Assembly: GCA_003210755.1 (NCBI GenBank)
Contig: QCUL01000005.1
Span: forward strand, 28,241-92,240
Origin: Synechococcus sp. AG-679-C18
Lineage (GTDB): Bacteria > Cyanobacteriota > Cyanobacteriia > PCC-6307 > Cyanobiaceae
Length of the DNA stretch: 64,000 bases
Direction: 5' to 3'
Shown here: positions 52,028 through 61,989 of the stretch, one piece after another
Layout: each line of letters starts with the position of its first letter
How positions within the stretch are numbered: position 1 is the first letter of the stretch
Translations under genes and position numbers: made by a program
Notes under the pieces: generated by a model
What the model was told of the DNA's origin: nothing
The model's database searches: none
What the model saw: the letters and a program-made list of their open reading frames with translations, nothing else

Positions 52028-52527
52028 GGATCCGGTTTCACTCCGCCAAAGTTAACGAAAGCTTGGCGTCTGGCTACCCCGCACACCAAGGCAATCCATT
52101 CCAAATCAGGAAAACCGGATCAGCATGACACGAGTCAACGCCATGACTGTTTTCTACAAAAAAATCTAGAGAACAGACAAAACATCAATCAGCAGCAATC
52201 GGCCATTCCCGAGGTACTCTCCAGTGCAAACAAGTAGCACCAAAGCACTTGACTCGAATCTCTAAAGACCTCAGGATTACAAAAAACAGAGCAAGATTTT
52301 AATTTGAATAAACGGCACTAATCTACAAATAATATCTATAACGATACTTGCAACACTTACCAATAAACGTCTTAATCCATGGAACAGACTAACATACGAA
52401 GTTGATGAAATTCACGTAAGAACATAAAACAACCCGGCAAGGACAAGGCCGAGATTGATAAGTTATGTCACCTTGCCGGCAATGAGCATTTCAGATAACT
52501 ATAGATAGGAAGTTCAAGATTCCATCA

Positions 52528-52911
52528 ATGGCAAGAAAGTCCAGTCTGTTCTCAGACTTCAAAGCCTTCATCAACAAAGGAAATGTTGTTGACTTAGCAA
52601 TTGCTGTAGTAATTGCTGGTGCATTTGGCAAAGTCGTTGGCACAGTTGTTACGTTAGTGATGACTAAGGCTCTAGAACCCGCACTCAAAGCAGCAAACGT
52701 TGATTCAATCAGCTCATGGCCAGCGGGTACTGTCATTGTTGCACTCATAAACTTTGTAGTAATCGCATTCGTTTGTTTCCTAATAGTGAGAACCATTGAG
52801 GCTTCCAAGCGCAAACAAGAAGTTATTGCAGAAGCAACTCCAGACTCACAAGCGCTACTCGCCTCTGCGATTACACGCTTAACGGATTCACTAGATCGAA
52901 AAGGAATTTGA
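52528..52911 (+). CDS. mscL: Large-conductance mechanosensitive channel MscL-like
   Basis: 'FSDFKAFINKGNVVDLAIAVVIAGAFGKVVGTVVTLVMTKAL', second TM 'VIVALINFVVIAFVCFLIVRTIE'. Confidence 0.9.
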   Translation: MARKSSLFSDFKAFINKGNVVDLAIAVVIAGAFGKVVGTVVTLVMTKALEPALKAANVDSISSWPAGTVIVALINFVVIAFVCFLIVRTIEASKRKQEVIAEATPDSQALLASAITRLTDSLDRKGI

Positions 52912-52965
52912 ACAAACGTGCACAAGCTGTAGAGGAAGAGCTTTAAGGAATCAAGAAAAAACTGA

Positions 52966-53814
52966 TTAAGCTCGTAAATCCACTAAACCAATATCAACAC
53001 AAGAAAAGTATAAGCTTATAATATTTTCATTGAAGGCTAGAAGTGATGGGAGCCATACAAGTAAGACTGCAAGCACCTGAGCGATGAAGGACCATCCTAA
53101 AAATGCTAAATTAAATGCTATCAAGGCGCCCATCACTGAAAGAATCGCATATTCACTAAAACTTATAATTCCAAGAGGAGTTTTACTATTACCCCCGACG
53201 CACGCGCAATTGAGAGCAAGCTTATCAATATAAACGGCTTTAACCACAGACCACATCCCAACAGCACCATTAACAAGTCCAAACCAACCGGCAATGGGTA
53301 CCGGAGGAGTCAATAAGAAACCAAGAACCATTAAAAGCTCAATTCCTGGATAAATCTTGCCCCATAATTTAAATTTTTATGTAATAAGATCGTACTTTAT
53401 AAAACTTTCTGCAAAAGATTCAACATACATCAGTTTGAGCATCGCTAAAGCACAGATAGAGAAAGCCATAAACTCTCGGATAATGGCCCACTGCAATGAG
53501 AGGGCCATCAAGAGAGTGGTGCCGAAAACAGCAAACGGGCTGATATGAATAATCAGCCCGTTCTGGCTTCTCACCAAGCCACTTTGCTAGCTCTCCGTAA
53601 CCACCAATTCGACGTTTCCCCGCAAAAATCTGAGGTGTTGTAGAAACCTTGTGTTCATCTTTAAAAGACTCAACAGCACTACGCGATGTTAGAAGATGTT
53701 CCTCAAAGGAGATCTGTCTCTCGTTAAGAAGGGCAATCGCCTTTAAACCCCAGGACAATCATGATCAGGCAAAGACATCTTATACAGGGTGACATTAGAG
53801 ATGTATAATTCCAT
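52966..53814 (-). pseudogene. Decayed glutaredoxin-like / MauE-DoxX-like membrane fusion (two frameshifts plus one nonsense codon)
   Basis: From ATG 53814: MELYISNVTLYKMSLPDHDCP | WGLKAIALLNERQISFEEHLLTSRSAVESFKDEHKVSTTPQIFAGKRRIGGYGELAKWLGEKPERADYSYQPV | FAVFGTTLLMALSLQWAIIREFMAFSICALAMLKLMYVESFAESFIKYDLIT * KFKLWGKIYPGIELLMVLGFLL...LNCACVGGNSKTPLGIISFSEYAIL... Confidence 0.8.
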
Positions 53815-53939
53815 TGATATACAAGAAACTCAATAAGATGTCAATCCTAACAACTGAACAAATCAATCGAATTCACAAACAAAAAAGTAAAGGCAATCAA
53901 TATAACTTATAAAAAACTAGCATAAAAGCCTGATATCAA

Positions 53940-54368
53940 TTACGCTAAATTGCTTGGAGTGCCTTCAAGATCCTTCAGAATTCGCTGATGCTGAATCCCG
54001 AGATCTCGAATTTCGGAAGCCATTTCATGTATAGCAATCAACGTGTCGCTGTCAGTCACAGCCTGTTGTGCACTAATTTCACCCTGAAGATTTTGACCAA
54101 CAATAATAATTGGTAAAAGCACAAGTTGAAGGAAGGTCTGGGCAATCCATGAGACAATTTCCAGAGGATCCTCACTTGCTAGGGCCTCAGGAAGAGAAAT
54201 CAATGCAAGCAAAGAGAACAAATAGGCGCATCCCATGGTGCCAACCTTCTCAGTAACAAAGAGTGCCACTTTTTTGTTAAAATCTCGTATCTTTGACGAC
54301 AACATTGGAATACTTAGGGCGAACTGATGATTATTGTCACAGCATAGATCGCCCATAAGGAACGTCAC
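53940..54368 (-). CDS. Small membrane protein (DUF1003-like)
   Basis: 'KVGTMGCAYLFSLLALISLPEAL...VSWIAQTFLQLVLLPIIIVGQNLQGE'; true start likely internal. Confidence 0.55.
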   Translation of the reverse strand: MTFLMGDLCCDNNHQFALSIPMLSSKIRDFNKKVALFVTEKVGTMGCAYLFSLLALISLPEALASEDPLEIVSWIAQTFLQLVLLPIIIVGQNLQGEISAQQAVTDSDTLIAIHEMASEIRDLGIQHQRILKDLEGTPSNLA

Positions 54369-54455
54369 ATCAATATCAACAGACTTTGACGAAAAGAAGT
54401 GTTCGCCCTATCGAAGAAGAAACAAATACGTCAAACAACCTCTAAACAAAGGTAA

Positions 54456-54935
54456 TTACTTTGCCTGATGCGAGGTTGTCTCCATATTGGCCCGTAAACA
54501 ATTTAAACCAATATAATGCAATCCAATATCTGCCTTTCCGTCACAATCAAGGCCCTGCTCATTTCCAGCGGGGGGATCAACATTCACCAAAACGTGACCA
54601 GGGTCAGTGGCATCTTCTCTATATCGGATAGCTGCAACTCCAGATTTACAATTTACTGATGACTGCTTCTGCAGAACATGCATTTTTGCGATAAGCAACT
54701 TACTCGATGCACCGCTATTCATACAGATTGCTCGTTTCAATTCAGCCTTATTATTGACTGACATTAGATTAAGATTGTGGCTCATTGGCTTGGCCACAAC
54801 TTCGCCCACAACGACAACACTTCCAAACATAGCCGCAGCCAAACAAAGCCCTTTTCCTACTGTTGAAGAAAGAAGTGATAGCTCACCCAAAGATTTGGCC
54901 ATAATCCAAAAAGCAGTACCATCCATTGATAGCAA
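54456..54935 (-). CDS. Hypothetical, possibly exported Cys-containing protein
   Basis: 159-aa ORF with N-terminal hydrophobic segment and several cysteines. Confidence 0.45.
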   Translation of the reverse strand: MLSMDGTAFWIMAKSLGELSLLSSTVGKGLCLAAAMFGSVVVVGEVVAKPMSHNLNLMSVNNKAELKRAICMNSGASSKLLIAKMHVLQKQSSVNCKSGVAAIRYREDATDPGHVLVNVDPPAGNEQGLDCDGKADIGLHYIGLNCLRANMETTSHQAK

Positions 54936-55328
54936 CGATTTTTAGATAAGACCTGATCACCACAAAAGATCTATGGTTCTGCGAAAGTCAATCACCGAAC
55001 AAAGAAGGTATTAGATGAGAGTCTTAGTCATCGCTACCACAAGAAACAGACAACAGCTAATGAAGACAATTACAACTTTCCAGTCATTAATACGAAAGAA
55101 AAATCGGGGTCAGACGACCAGTCTCGGCTTAACAAAGAAAAAGATGATGATACATTCAAGAGACTTAAAAGGATAATATCTTATGCGCGCACAACAACTC
55201 AATACACTCAACCAGAACTTTTAGAAAAGAAAAAAATTAAAGAGGCAGATACTTCAGAAAAACCAAGACCTAATAAAACGCTACATTTATGTAACAACAA
55301 CTTCAGAAATCATCTCCTTATCACTCTC

Positions 55329-55691
55329 CTACTCCAAAAAAATAACACCTCCCTCTTGAACCGATTGAATATGATTCAGAGAACCTCGCTTGACGATCCG
55401 CATTGGTGGAATACTCCCAACATCAGGATGCGTTTCATATGCTTTCCTATAAGTGTTTAACACCGAAGGAGATAATAAAATCTCTACAAAACTGGCACCC
55501 TCTGGAATCAGATACTGAAAACCATTCGCCGCGTCGAGTTGAATCATCTCCAAAACACGAGCCTCTGAGTTCTCGACAGCATTTGGCAACTGCAATTTAA
55601 GGAGAGAACGATTTGACAAAGCTGCCTCTAGATAGGTAGGGAAGCGGCTGGTTTCAGTTCCAATTGCCACTGGCTCCATAAGGAGAGCCAT
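55329..55691 (-). CDS. Hypothetical protein
   Basis: 120-aa ORF with natural-looking composition in an AT-rich region. Confidence 0.5.
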   Translation of the reverse strand: MALLMEPVAIGTETSRFPTYLEAALSNRSLLKLQLPNAVENSEARVLEMIQLDAANGFQYLIPEGASFVEILLSPSVLNTYRKAYETHPDVGSIPPMRIVKRGSLNHIQSVQEGGVIFLE

Positions 55692-56256
55692 CCAGTGGGT
55701 TCAGTCAAAGCTGGGCGATCCAAGAACACCCAACTAGGGCAACTGATCAAAGGATCCTACACACCACAGCAAGGGTATGGCAACAATTCTGCACACCATG
55801 GATAGCGTCAGCTGACTGGCACGGAATAGAAACCGCCAACTCTTGTGCCATTCCGTAGTGCCTTGTCTCCATCTACAGGTGAAAACCAACAATCACACCT
55901 ATCGCCCTGAATGAGAAGAGAACACATCGGAAGTCAACTACTTTTGATCCTCAATACTGAATTCACTAAATACGTCGGCTACACATAAATCACGAGTATC
56001 TGATTTAAAGACAAAATTCACTCAACTCAACACAGATTTAATAACAAATATCCATACGCACTCCTCTGAGAGAAACCAACTGATGATTCAGTGCGGCGTT
56101 GGGGGATAACATCGAGAAAAAACGCTCAATCCATCAAATTCTGTTGAGTTGAACAAACGAACACAGCCACAATTCCTTTTTGCTACAAGAAAAAGTCATA
56201 TTTGAACATTTGCCTATTCATTAAAGTGTAATCATAAAGTTAGATACATAATCAAT

Positions 56257-56427
56257 ATGTTCTATCTATTATTGGAAGCATGGCCTTCTTCATTAGTATA
56301 TGGAGACACCAGCACTCTTGTGATGGGAACATGGATCTTCATGTTAGTGACATGCCTTGCATTATTAGCGGGGATGATATCAATGATCGAGGATGGCGCA
56401 AGTGAGCCAGAAAAAAGGAAAAGATAA
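56257..56427 (+). CDS. Small single-TM hypothetical protein
   Basis: Hand translation: MFYLLLEAWPSSLVYGDTSTLVMGTWIFMLVTCLALLAGMISMIEDGASEPEKRKR*; below track cutoff. Confidence 0.4.
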   Translation: MFYLLLEAWPSSLVYGDTSTLVMGTWIFMLVTCLALLAGMISMIEDGASEPEKRKR

Positions 56428-56589
56428 CTCACTAAATAGAAGTTTGCAGGTCAGATGATAGAAAAGATCGAATTACAAGACATGATCGAGTCGATGGACA
56501 AAGGACCCTAAACAAACATCAGCCGATGTCTCAATAGCACTTTGGACTACGGCTGACTTCATTGCTCATGACGATTCTGGTTAGCGAAA

Positions 56590-57117
56590 TTAATTGTATG
56601 AAGCGTGACAAACAGCATTCAAAGTATGTACATCCGCTGCACTAATTGGTTGATTGCCATTAATTAAACCTTGTTGACAATCTGCCTGAGCATTCACTCT
56701 CACTCCGTTAACGGTATAAGTAAAATCTACATTTCCAAGTTGCGGAGATGGTTGGTCAAGGTCATAATCAAGCCTTCGATTAGTTTCGGGTACAACAATC
56801 GTGGGAGAATTTTGGGCACGAGAATTTGCAATTGCAGATGAGATGATGGCGCCAGTGGCTAAGCCTGCAATTCCCCAAGCGGCTCTTCTATTTTGATACC
56901 AACCCCAATTATTATGATGCCAACCGCCTCCGTGATGACCGCCACCACCGTGATGACCGCCACCACCGTGATGACCGCCGCCGCCGTGGTGATGACCACC
57001 ACCATGATGACCGCCACCCCCATGATGGTGCTTGGCATGCATTGGCATGATTCCAACCAATGCTAAAGCTGAAGCAAGCAACAAAGAACGCAACATGATT
57101 TTAAGAGAGATTCTCAA
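56590..57117 (-). CDS. Secreted His/Gly-repeat protein
   Basis: Signal-peptide-like N-terminus, then 'AKHHHGGGGHHGGGHHHGGGGHHGGGGHHGGGGHHGGGWHH' and a non-repetitive C-terminal domain with two Cys. Confidence 0.75.
   Translation of the reverse strand: MRISLKIMLRSLLLASALALVGIMPMHAKHHHGGGGHHGGGHHHGGGGHHGGGGHHGGGGHHGGGWHHNNWGWYQNRRAAWGIAGLATGAIISSAIANSRAQNSPTIVVPETNRRLDYDLDQPSPQLGNVDFTYTVNGVRVNAQADCQQGLINGNQPISAADVHTLNAVCHASYN
56924..57030. repeat. Imperfect 18-bp tandem repeat encoding HHGGGG
   Basis: Repeating cgtgatgaccgccaccac units read directly. Confidence 0.85.
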
Positions 57118-57684
57118 TTGTTAGCTAGGGAAAGCAGCTTTGTCAGCCCAAATACAAATTAAAACAGCGTCGTCTAAAAAATAGAAGCAGGCTAAACACA
57201 TATTGATAACAGAGTCATAACCAAAAGAGAATTCATTAATAGCCTCTGTATCAGTGAAGAGGACAAGCGTATTGCTCAACGCTGTGCTCTATAACGCGGA
57301 AAAGAAACTCCGTAGAACCATTGACTCAACAAGCTTCACAGGAGAATCATGATTACTTAGCTCCAAAAAAGTGGTGAATGCCAAAGCCCAAGGTGAAAGC
57401 TAAGCATGGTGAACAGCAAAGCTAGCTTTAACAAGAGAACATAAAAGCAACAAAGAAGAAAACACAGACAGAGAAACAGAGCCCCTAAACAGGACTATTA
57501 GCTTTCCAACTAAAAGAAGAAGGCTATTATCAGGTAAGGACTAGAAATAAATGGAAAAAGAAGATAGAAACAGTCTTAGTCAAGCAACTCACAAACTATT
57601 CATTTTGGGGCCTATATATTCTAGAAAAGAATAACTGAATAAATCCATAACCAAAGCCTGGCAAAGAAGAGATAAATCAATCGA

Positions 57685-59910
57685 TTAACCACCGTCTTTC
57701 TGTATCTCAATTGCAGTGGGATAAGGAATTACAATTTCATTCTCAGCAAGCTTGGTCAACAACGCCAGATTAATACTGTTTATACAATCTTTAAAGTAAT
57801 TATAAGAGTCACATTGAGCAAACGTGTGGCATTTGAAATCGTAACTAAATTCTGATATTTCCATTAAACGACATGCCTTCAGCTGGAACTCCGAAATGCC
57901 ATTTACAATTTCTTCGACAAGGGATGGAACGATCAAGAGCTGCGCATCACTGGTTTCGTAAGACACAGATAGCGTAAAATGAGATTTACTGACCTGGCTA
58001 ATAAGCTGATTAAGCCGGACAGTAATTGACTCCTTGATAGATAGGTATTGAATCCAACTTTGAGCGTCTATTGTACCAATACAAACCAAAGTAGTATGTC
58101 CGCCTGGTATGAGCTCTACCGTGACAATAGGCTTCGCAAAACATTCTAATTGAGTAACATATCTACGTACTAGCATTAGCAGGTCATTGATATGATCGGG
58201 ACCAAAAATAATCTCAAAATCTATATCCAATCTTATCTCCAAACATTGCAGAACCAGCGACGAAGATTCCAACTGATTCCGAGAGTAATTAGTGACGATA
58301 CTTTCTTCAGCAACAGCATTAGGAATAGTAATAATTCCTGTAGCAGTTTGAAGTTCAACCGAACGTAGGCCAATTTTAGTGATAAACCCAAGATCATCGC
58401 CGATACCACAAAATTCTCCAACTCTTACTGGTCGATCTGTCTGCAAAGATAAGCCAGCAAATAGATTACTCAATAATTTAGATGCACCAAGACCAATGGC
58501 CAATCCAGGAACGGTAGATAGAGCCAAGACCAACGTTGGAGAGAGACCTAACTGTATAAGCATCCTATAAATCAAGAAGATAGAGACGATGCCGGCTGAT
58601 ATACGACAAAGAGGCATTACTCGGTTTGTCGTTCGGAGTAAATTCCAGACCTCTTGCCGGCCACTAACCTTCACGAACAGTTCAGAGACGGAACGCCCAA
58701 TTGCTTCGAAAAGCAGAAACACAAATAAAACAAATAATGTAAAATAAACAATCTCGAATGAAATAGTGAAGACAACTAATGGCAATCCTGTAAAGTTGAG
58801 ATACTCGTCTATAAATATTTCAGTAATTTTTGCAAGCGGGACTAAAGGTAGTATCAGAAGAGCCCGATGCCATGCAGTTGTATCTTTAGTCCAGGCATTA
58901 GAGGAAATAGCCTGATTTCTAAGCGATTTAATTAATCTACTAAAAAGGAAGACACTGATTAGCAGGAATAAAGCGACAGAAACTGCCGCAAGGAGTAATT
59001 GGAATATAGGTTCACCAAAAAAGACCTCAGTTTCAATAAAAGTACGAAAACCTGGCTCAAGATTAAGGTACCACTTTGGAGGGAAAAGATGACCAGGAGT
59101 ATGGATAAAATCATTATAAAATGTATCTGTAACAAATGGATTCCCTTTTAGCTCTGGATTAAAATGCCGAATCTGGTCGTACATCTCCGAGGCAGAGGCA
59201 ACTGTTTCGGCAGAAAAGAAATAATCTTCATTAGAAGGGTTATCTTCAATTGAGTTCGTCAACACAATTGAAGTCCCAGGAAGTCGCCAGTACTTGACTT
59301 CCTTTATCTTGCCTTCAGTCCTAGGATCCAATTCAAAATAATTAGGAATATCTATTGAAGTTCTACTACTATAAAAAGCATAATCAAGTACATGTTTCAG
59401 CTGAATTGCAGCCTCATCCTTAAGATATTTACGCACGCCTCTTGGAAATAAAGAGCCATCCAGTGCTTTGACAGCTGAATCAAAAAGTGCTTCCGCTTTT
59501 TCCATTTCAACTAATGCATTCCTGTCCCAAAACAAACCTGGTTTTGTCTGATACTTAGCCGATATCTCATCAATAAGAAGTCCAATATCAGCCATCACTG
59601 CATAAAAATTCAACAATGTATCTCTAGGATTCGTACCAACGACCTCAGCAATAGGTGTGTGAAGCCAAGCATCGGCGCGAGTGAGAAGCTCGTCGTAAAA
59701 GGGTTGATCCCGCAGCGGAATGCTCACTTCAGAACTAATATAGGCGGATTCAGTCAGGCTCTCATTTTGCACACCTGAGACTGCTACTGATGGTATGATC
59801 GATAACAGAACTGATAGATAAACCCCCAAGAGAAAAGGGATAATTCGTTTATTCAACTTCATTTCCTTTTGCATTTCATATATTGTACTTAAACAAAGGT
59901 ATAAAGTCAT
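57685..59910 (-). CDS. Mechanosensitive ion channel family protein (MscS-like) with large N-terminal region
   Basis: 741 aa; 'TLVLALSTVPGLAIGLGASKLLSNLFAGLSLQTDRPVRVGEFCGIGDDLGFITKIGLRSVELQTATGIITIPNAVAEESIVTNYSRN'. Confidence 0.88.
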   Translation of the reverse strand: MTLYLCLSTIYEMQKEMKLNKRIIPFLLGVYLSVLLSIIPSVAVSGVQNESLTESAYISSEVSIPLRDQPFYDELLTRADAWLHTPIAEVVGTNPRDTLLNFYAVMADIGLLIDEISAKYQTKPGLFWDRNALVEMEKAEALFDSAVKALDGSLFPRGVRKYLKDEAAIQLKHVLDYAFYSSRTSIDIPNYFELDPRTEGKIKEVKYWRLPGTSIVLTNSIEDNPSNEDYFFSAETVASASEMYDQIRHFNPELKGNPFVTDTFYNDFIHTPGHLFPPKWYLNLEPGFRTFIETEVFFGEPIFQLLLAAVSVALFLLISVFLFSRLIKSLRNQAISSNAWTKDTTAWHRALLILPLVPLAKITEIFIDEYLNFTGLPLVVFTISFEIVYFTLFVLFVFLLFEAIGRSVSELFVKVSGRQEVWNLLRTTNRVMPLCRISAGIVSIFLIYRMLIQLGLSPTLVLALSTVPGLAIGLGASKLLSNLFAGLSLQTDRPVRVGEFCGIGDDLGFITKIGLRSVELQTATGIITIPNAVAEESIVTNYSRNQLESSSLVLQCLEIRLDIDFEIIFGPDHINDLLMLVRRYVTQLECFAKPIVTVELIPGGHTTLVCIGTIDAQSWIQYLSIKESITVRLNQLISQVSKSHFTLSVSYETSDAQLLIVPSLVEEIVNGISEFQLKACRLMEISEFSYDFKCHTFAQCDSYNYFKDCINSINLALLTKLAENEIVIPYPTAIEIQKDGG

Positions 59911-60258
59911 CTCTCATCTGAAAGAGAAAACCTAGAATTGGAATAGTAGTGATCATTCGTTGAAGGAATCAAAAGGAAACAATGCGAAATAGCAACACGA
60001 AAGGCTCTGCAAGTAGATCAAACGACACCCCAACCTTATTAATTATTAAAGATTAATCTGATTGCAACGTACCAATTGAGCAAAAGCAAGTAACCCCCCA
60101 GTCAATAAAAAAGCTAAGCGGTGGTATCAACTTTAAGCAAGTAGAATACTGATCTAAGATTAACCGTGAAAACCGTGCGCAATGCACGAGAATAGCAAAT
60201 TAAAACAATGCCATCGATCAGAATACTATAATAAAGATATTAAATAGAAAATTAAGAT

Positions 60259-60666
60259 TCAGAGAATTTTATTGATCACTACAGAGGCCAACCTCACCTC
60301 TCTAAGAAAAGATGTCGATGCAAGCATCAGCAAAAGCATGGCAACGATAAATATTGGAACAACAACTGCCGCAAGATTCAGCTGAAAAACGACACTGAGA
60401 AACATCACTGCTACAACAGCTGCAATTAGCAAAGAAGTCATAACGAGAAGGCCGATCCCACGAATAGTAAGCTTCATACGTTGTCGATAAATACTTTTTG
60501 TACGTTCGTCCATAGGTTCCCCGATACCATTTTGAGATGCCTTAACAGTATCGACGATTCGGCTTAGTCGACCTGAAAATACATTCATCAATGCTCCAAT
60601 TCCTGCCAACAAGAATACAGGCGCAACAGACATTTGAATCGCTCTAGAAAGACTTTCGGGCTGCAT
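60259..60666 (-). CDS. DUF2721 family membrane protein
   Basis: 'LSRAIQMSVAPVFLLAGIGALMNVFSGRLSRIVDTVK' plus two further TM segments. Confidence 0.75.
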   Translation of the reverse strand: MQPESLSRAIQMSVAPVFLLAGIGALMNVFSGRLSRIVDTVKASQNGIGEPMDERTKSIYRQRMKLTIRGIGLLVMTSLLIAAVVAVMFLSVVFQLNLAAVVVPIFIVAMLLLMLASTSFLREVRLASVVINKIL

Positions 60667-61194
60667 TGGTCAGTACCTTCCAGAACACATGTCTCAGTGA
60701 GTGACTACATCCTAACTGCACTCCACCTTTACGAAGCAGTCGCCAAGAATGCCTGCTTGTTGTGGATCAGAATAAGATCAAGCCTTCAGAGATTAGCCAG
60801 TTGTAAATTTCAAAGTAAGAATAAAGTACACACGCTAAATGCTAGCTTGAGAGAGCAGTAAAAGAAGAAAAGTTATTTTGCATGCTACTAATGAAGCCAA
60901 ATTGCTGCAAGCAAGTCACGTGATTAGCAGATCATGTGACATACGCACAGAAAAATAATTAGTACAATATATTTTTAAATCGTCCATATCTTGCTACTCA
61001 ACAGACAATCAATGGCGGACAAGGAAGGCCGACCTGTGGCATGATTAACACAATATCTTAATCAATTAACCGCCAAACGGAACTATATGTAGCTATTATA
61101 AAATTGAATCAATCAGATTCTTCGGCAACTTACGCTCTCGAGCTTTAAGCATTGAGTCCTAAGTATTGCAGTCGTCATTTTCTGGCCTTTAACT

Positions 61195-61389
61195 ATGTCT
61201 GACATCACCGACAAGTACGAAAAGTACAAAGTGCCCTACAGCACCAACGAAAAGCATTCTCCAGACGAGTTTGACCCCAAGGAAAACGGGGGTCTTGATA
61301 ATCCAGAAAATCGTCACAAAGACAAGTTAATCGATGATATTTGCGACACACATCCAGGATCGCCAATGTGCAAAGTCTTCGATTGTTGA
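61195..61389 (+). CDS. Small protein with CP12-like C-terminal Cys-loop motif
   Basis: 64 aa: hydrophilic N-terminus, then 'DDICDTHPGSPMCKVFDC', resembling the CP12 tail pattern CD..P....C.V.D. Confidence 0.55.
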   Translation: MSDITDKYEKYKVPYSTNEKHSPDEFDPKENGGLDNPENRHKDKLIDDICDTHPGSPMCKVFDC

Positions 61390-61436
61390 TTAAATCTTCA
61401 CTGAGTTAATTCGCTCCTTTTAAGATTTCGTGCCCT

Positions 61437-61469
61437 TAATGTTGAATGCATAAAATGCATTCAACATTA
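61437..61469 (+). terminator. Strong hairpin downstream of the CP12-like ORF
   Basis: TAATGTTGAATGCA-TAAAA-TGCATTCAACATTA: perfect 14-bp stem, 5-nt loop. Confidence 0.55.
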
Positions 61470-61989
61470 TTAGTTTTAAATTAAACAATTTTATCCAAAT
61501 ACAGCAAATAAAAGTTTCACTAAAATCAACAAACTTCATTTTTTAATTAACAAGATATATTAAATTAATACATAACTCTATAATTTCAATCTTTTAATCG
61601 CTAGTCAAGCAAATAGTTTTATTCATTTTAATAAATTACTAATAAAACGCTGCATCTGACAGGTTTAGAGATGATTAATGTTTACCAGTATCTGCTATAG
61701 CCAATAGTTTATTTTAAAATATTTAAACAACAGAAACGTTAAAACTCTGTCAATTGAATGACAGCAATTACTCTGAGCCATTTGAGACATTGCCTAATTC
61801 AATTATAGATGCATTAACTGGTAACTAAAAATACTTACATTTACAATATCGGTACGTAATGATGTGAAAATTAACTCCATGAGTAGTTTATCATTTGATT
61901 CGTATCCGAACCCAACGCTCATCCTAAGTATTGCGGAGACTGATTATTACACTAACATTGATAAATAAGCAAAGATTTAGCATCCAAGT

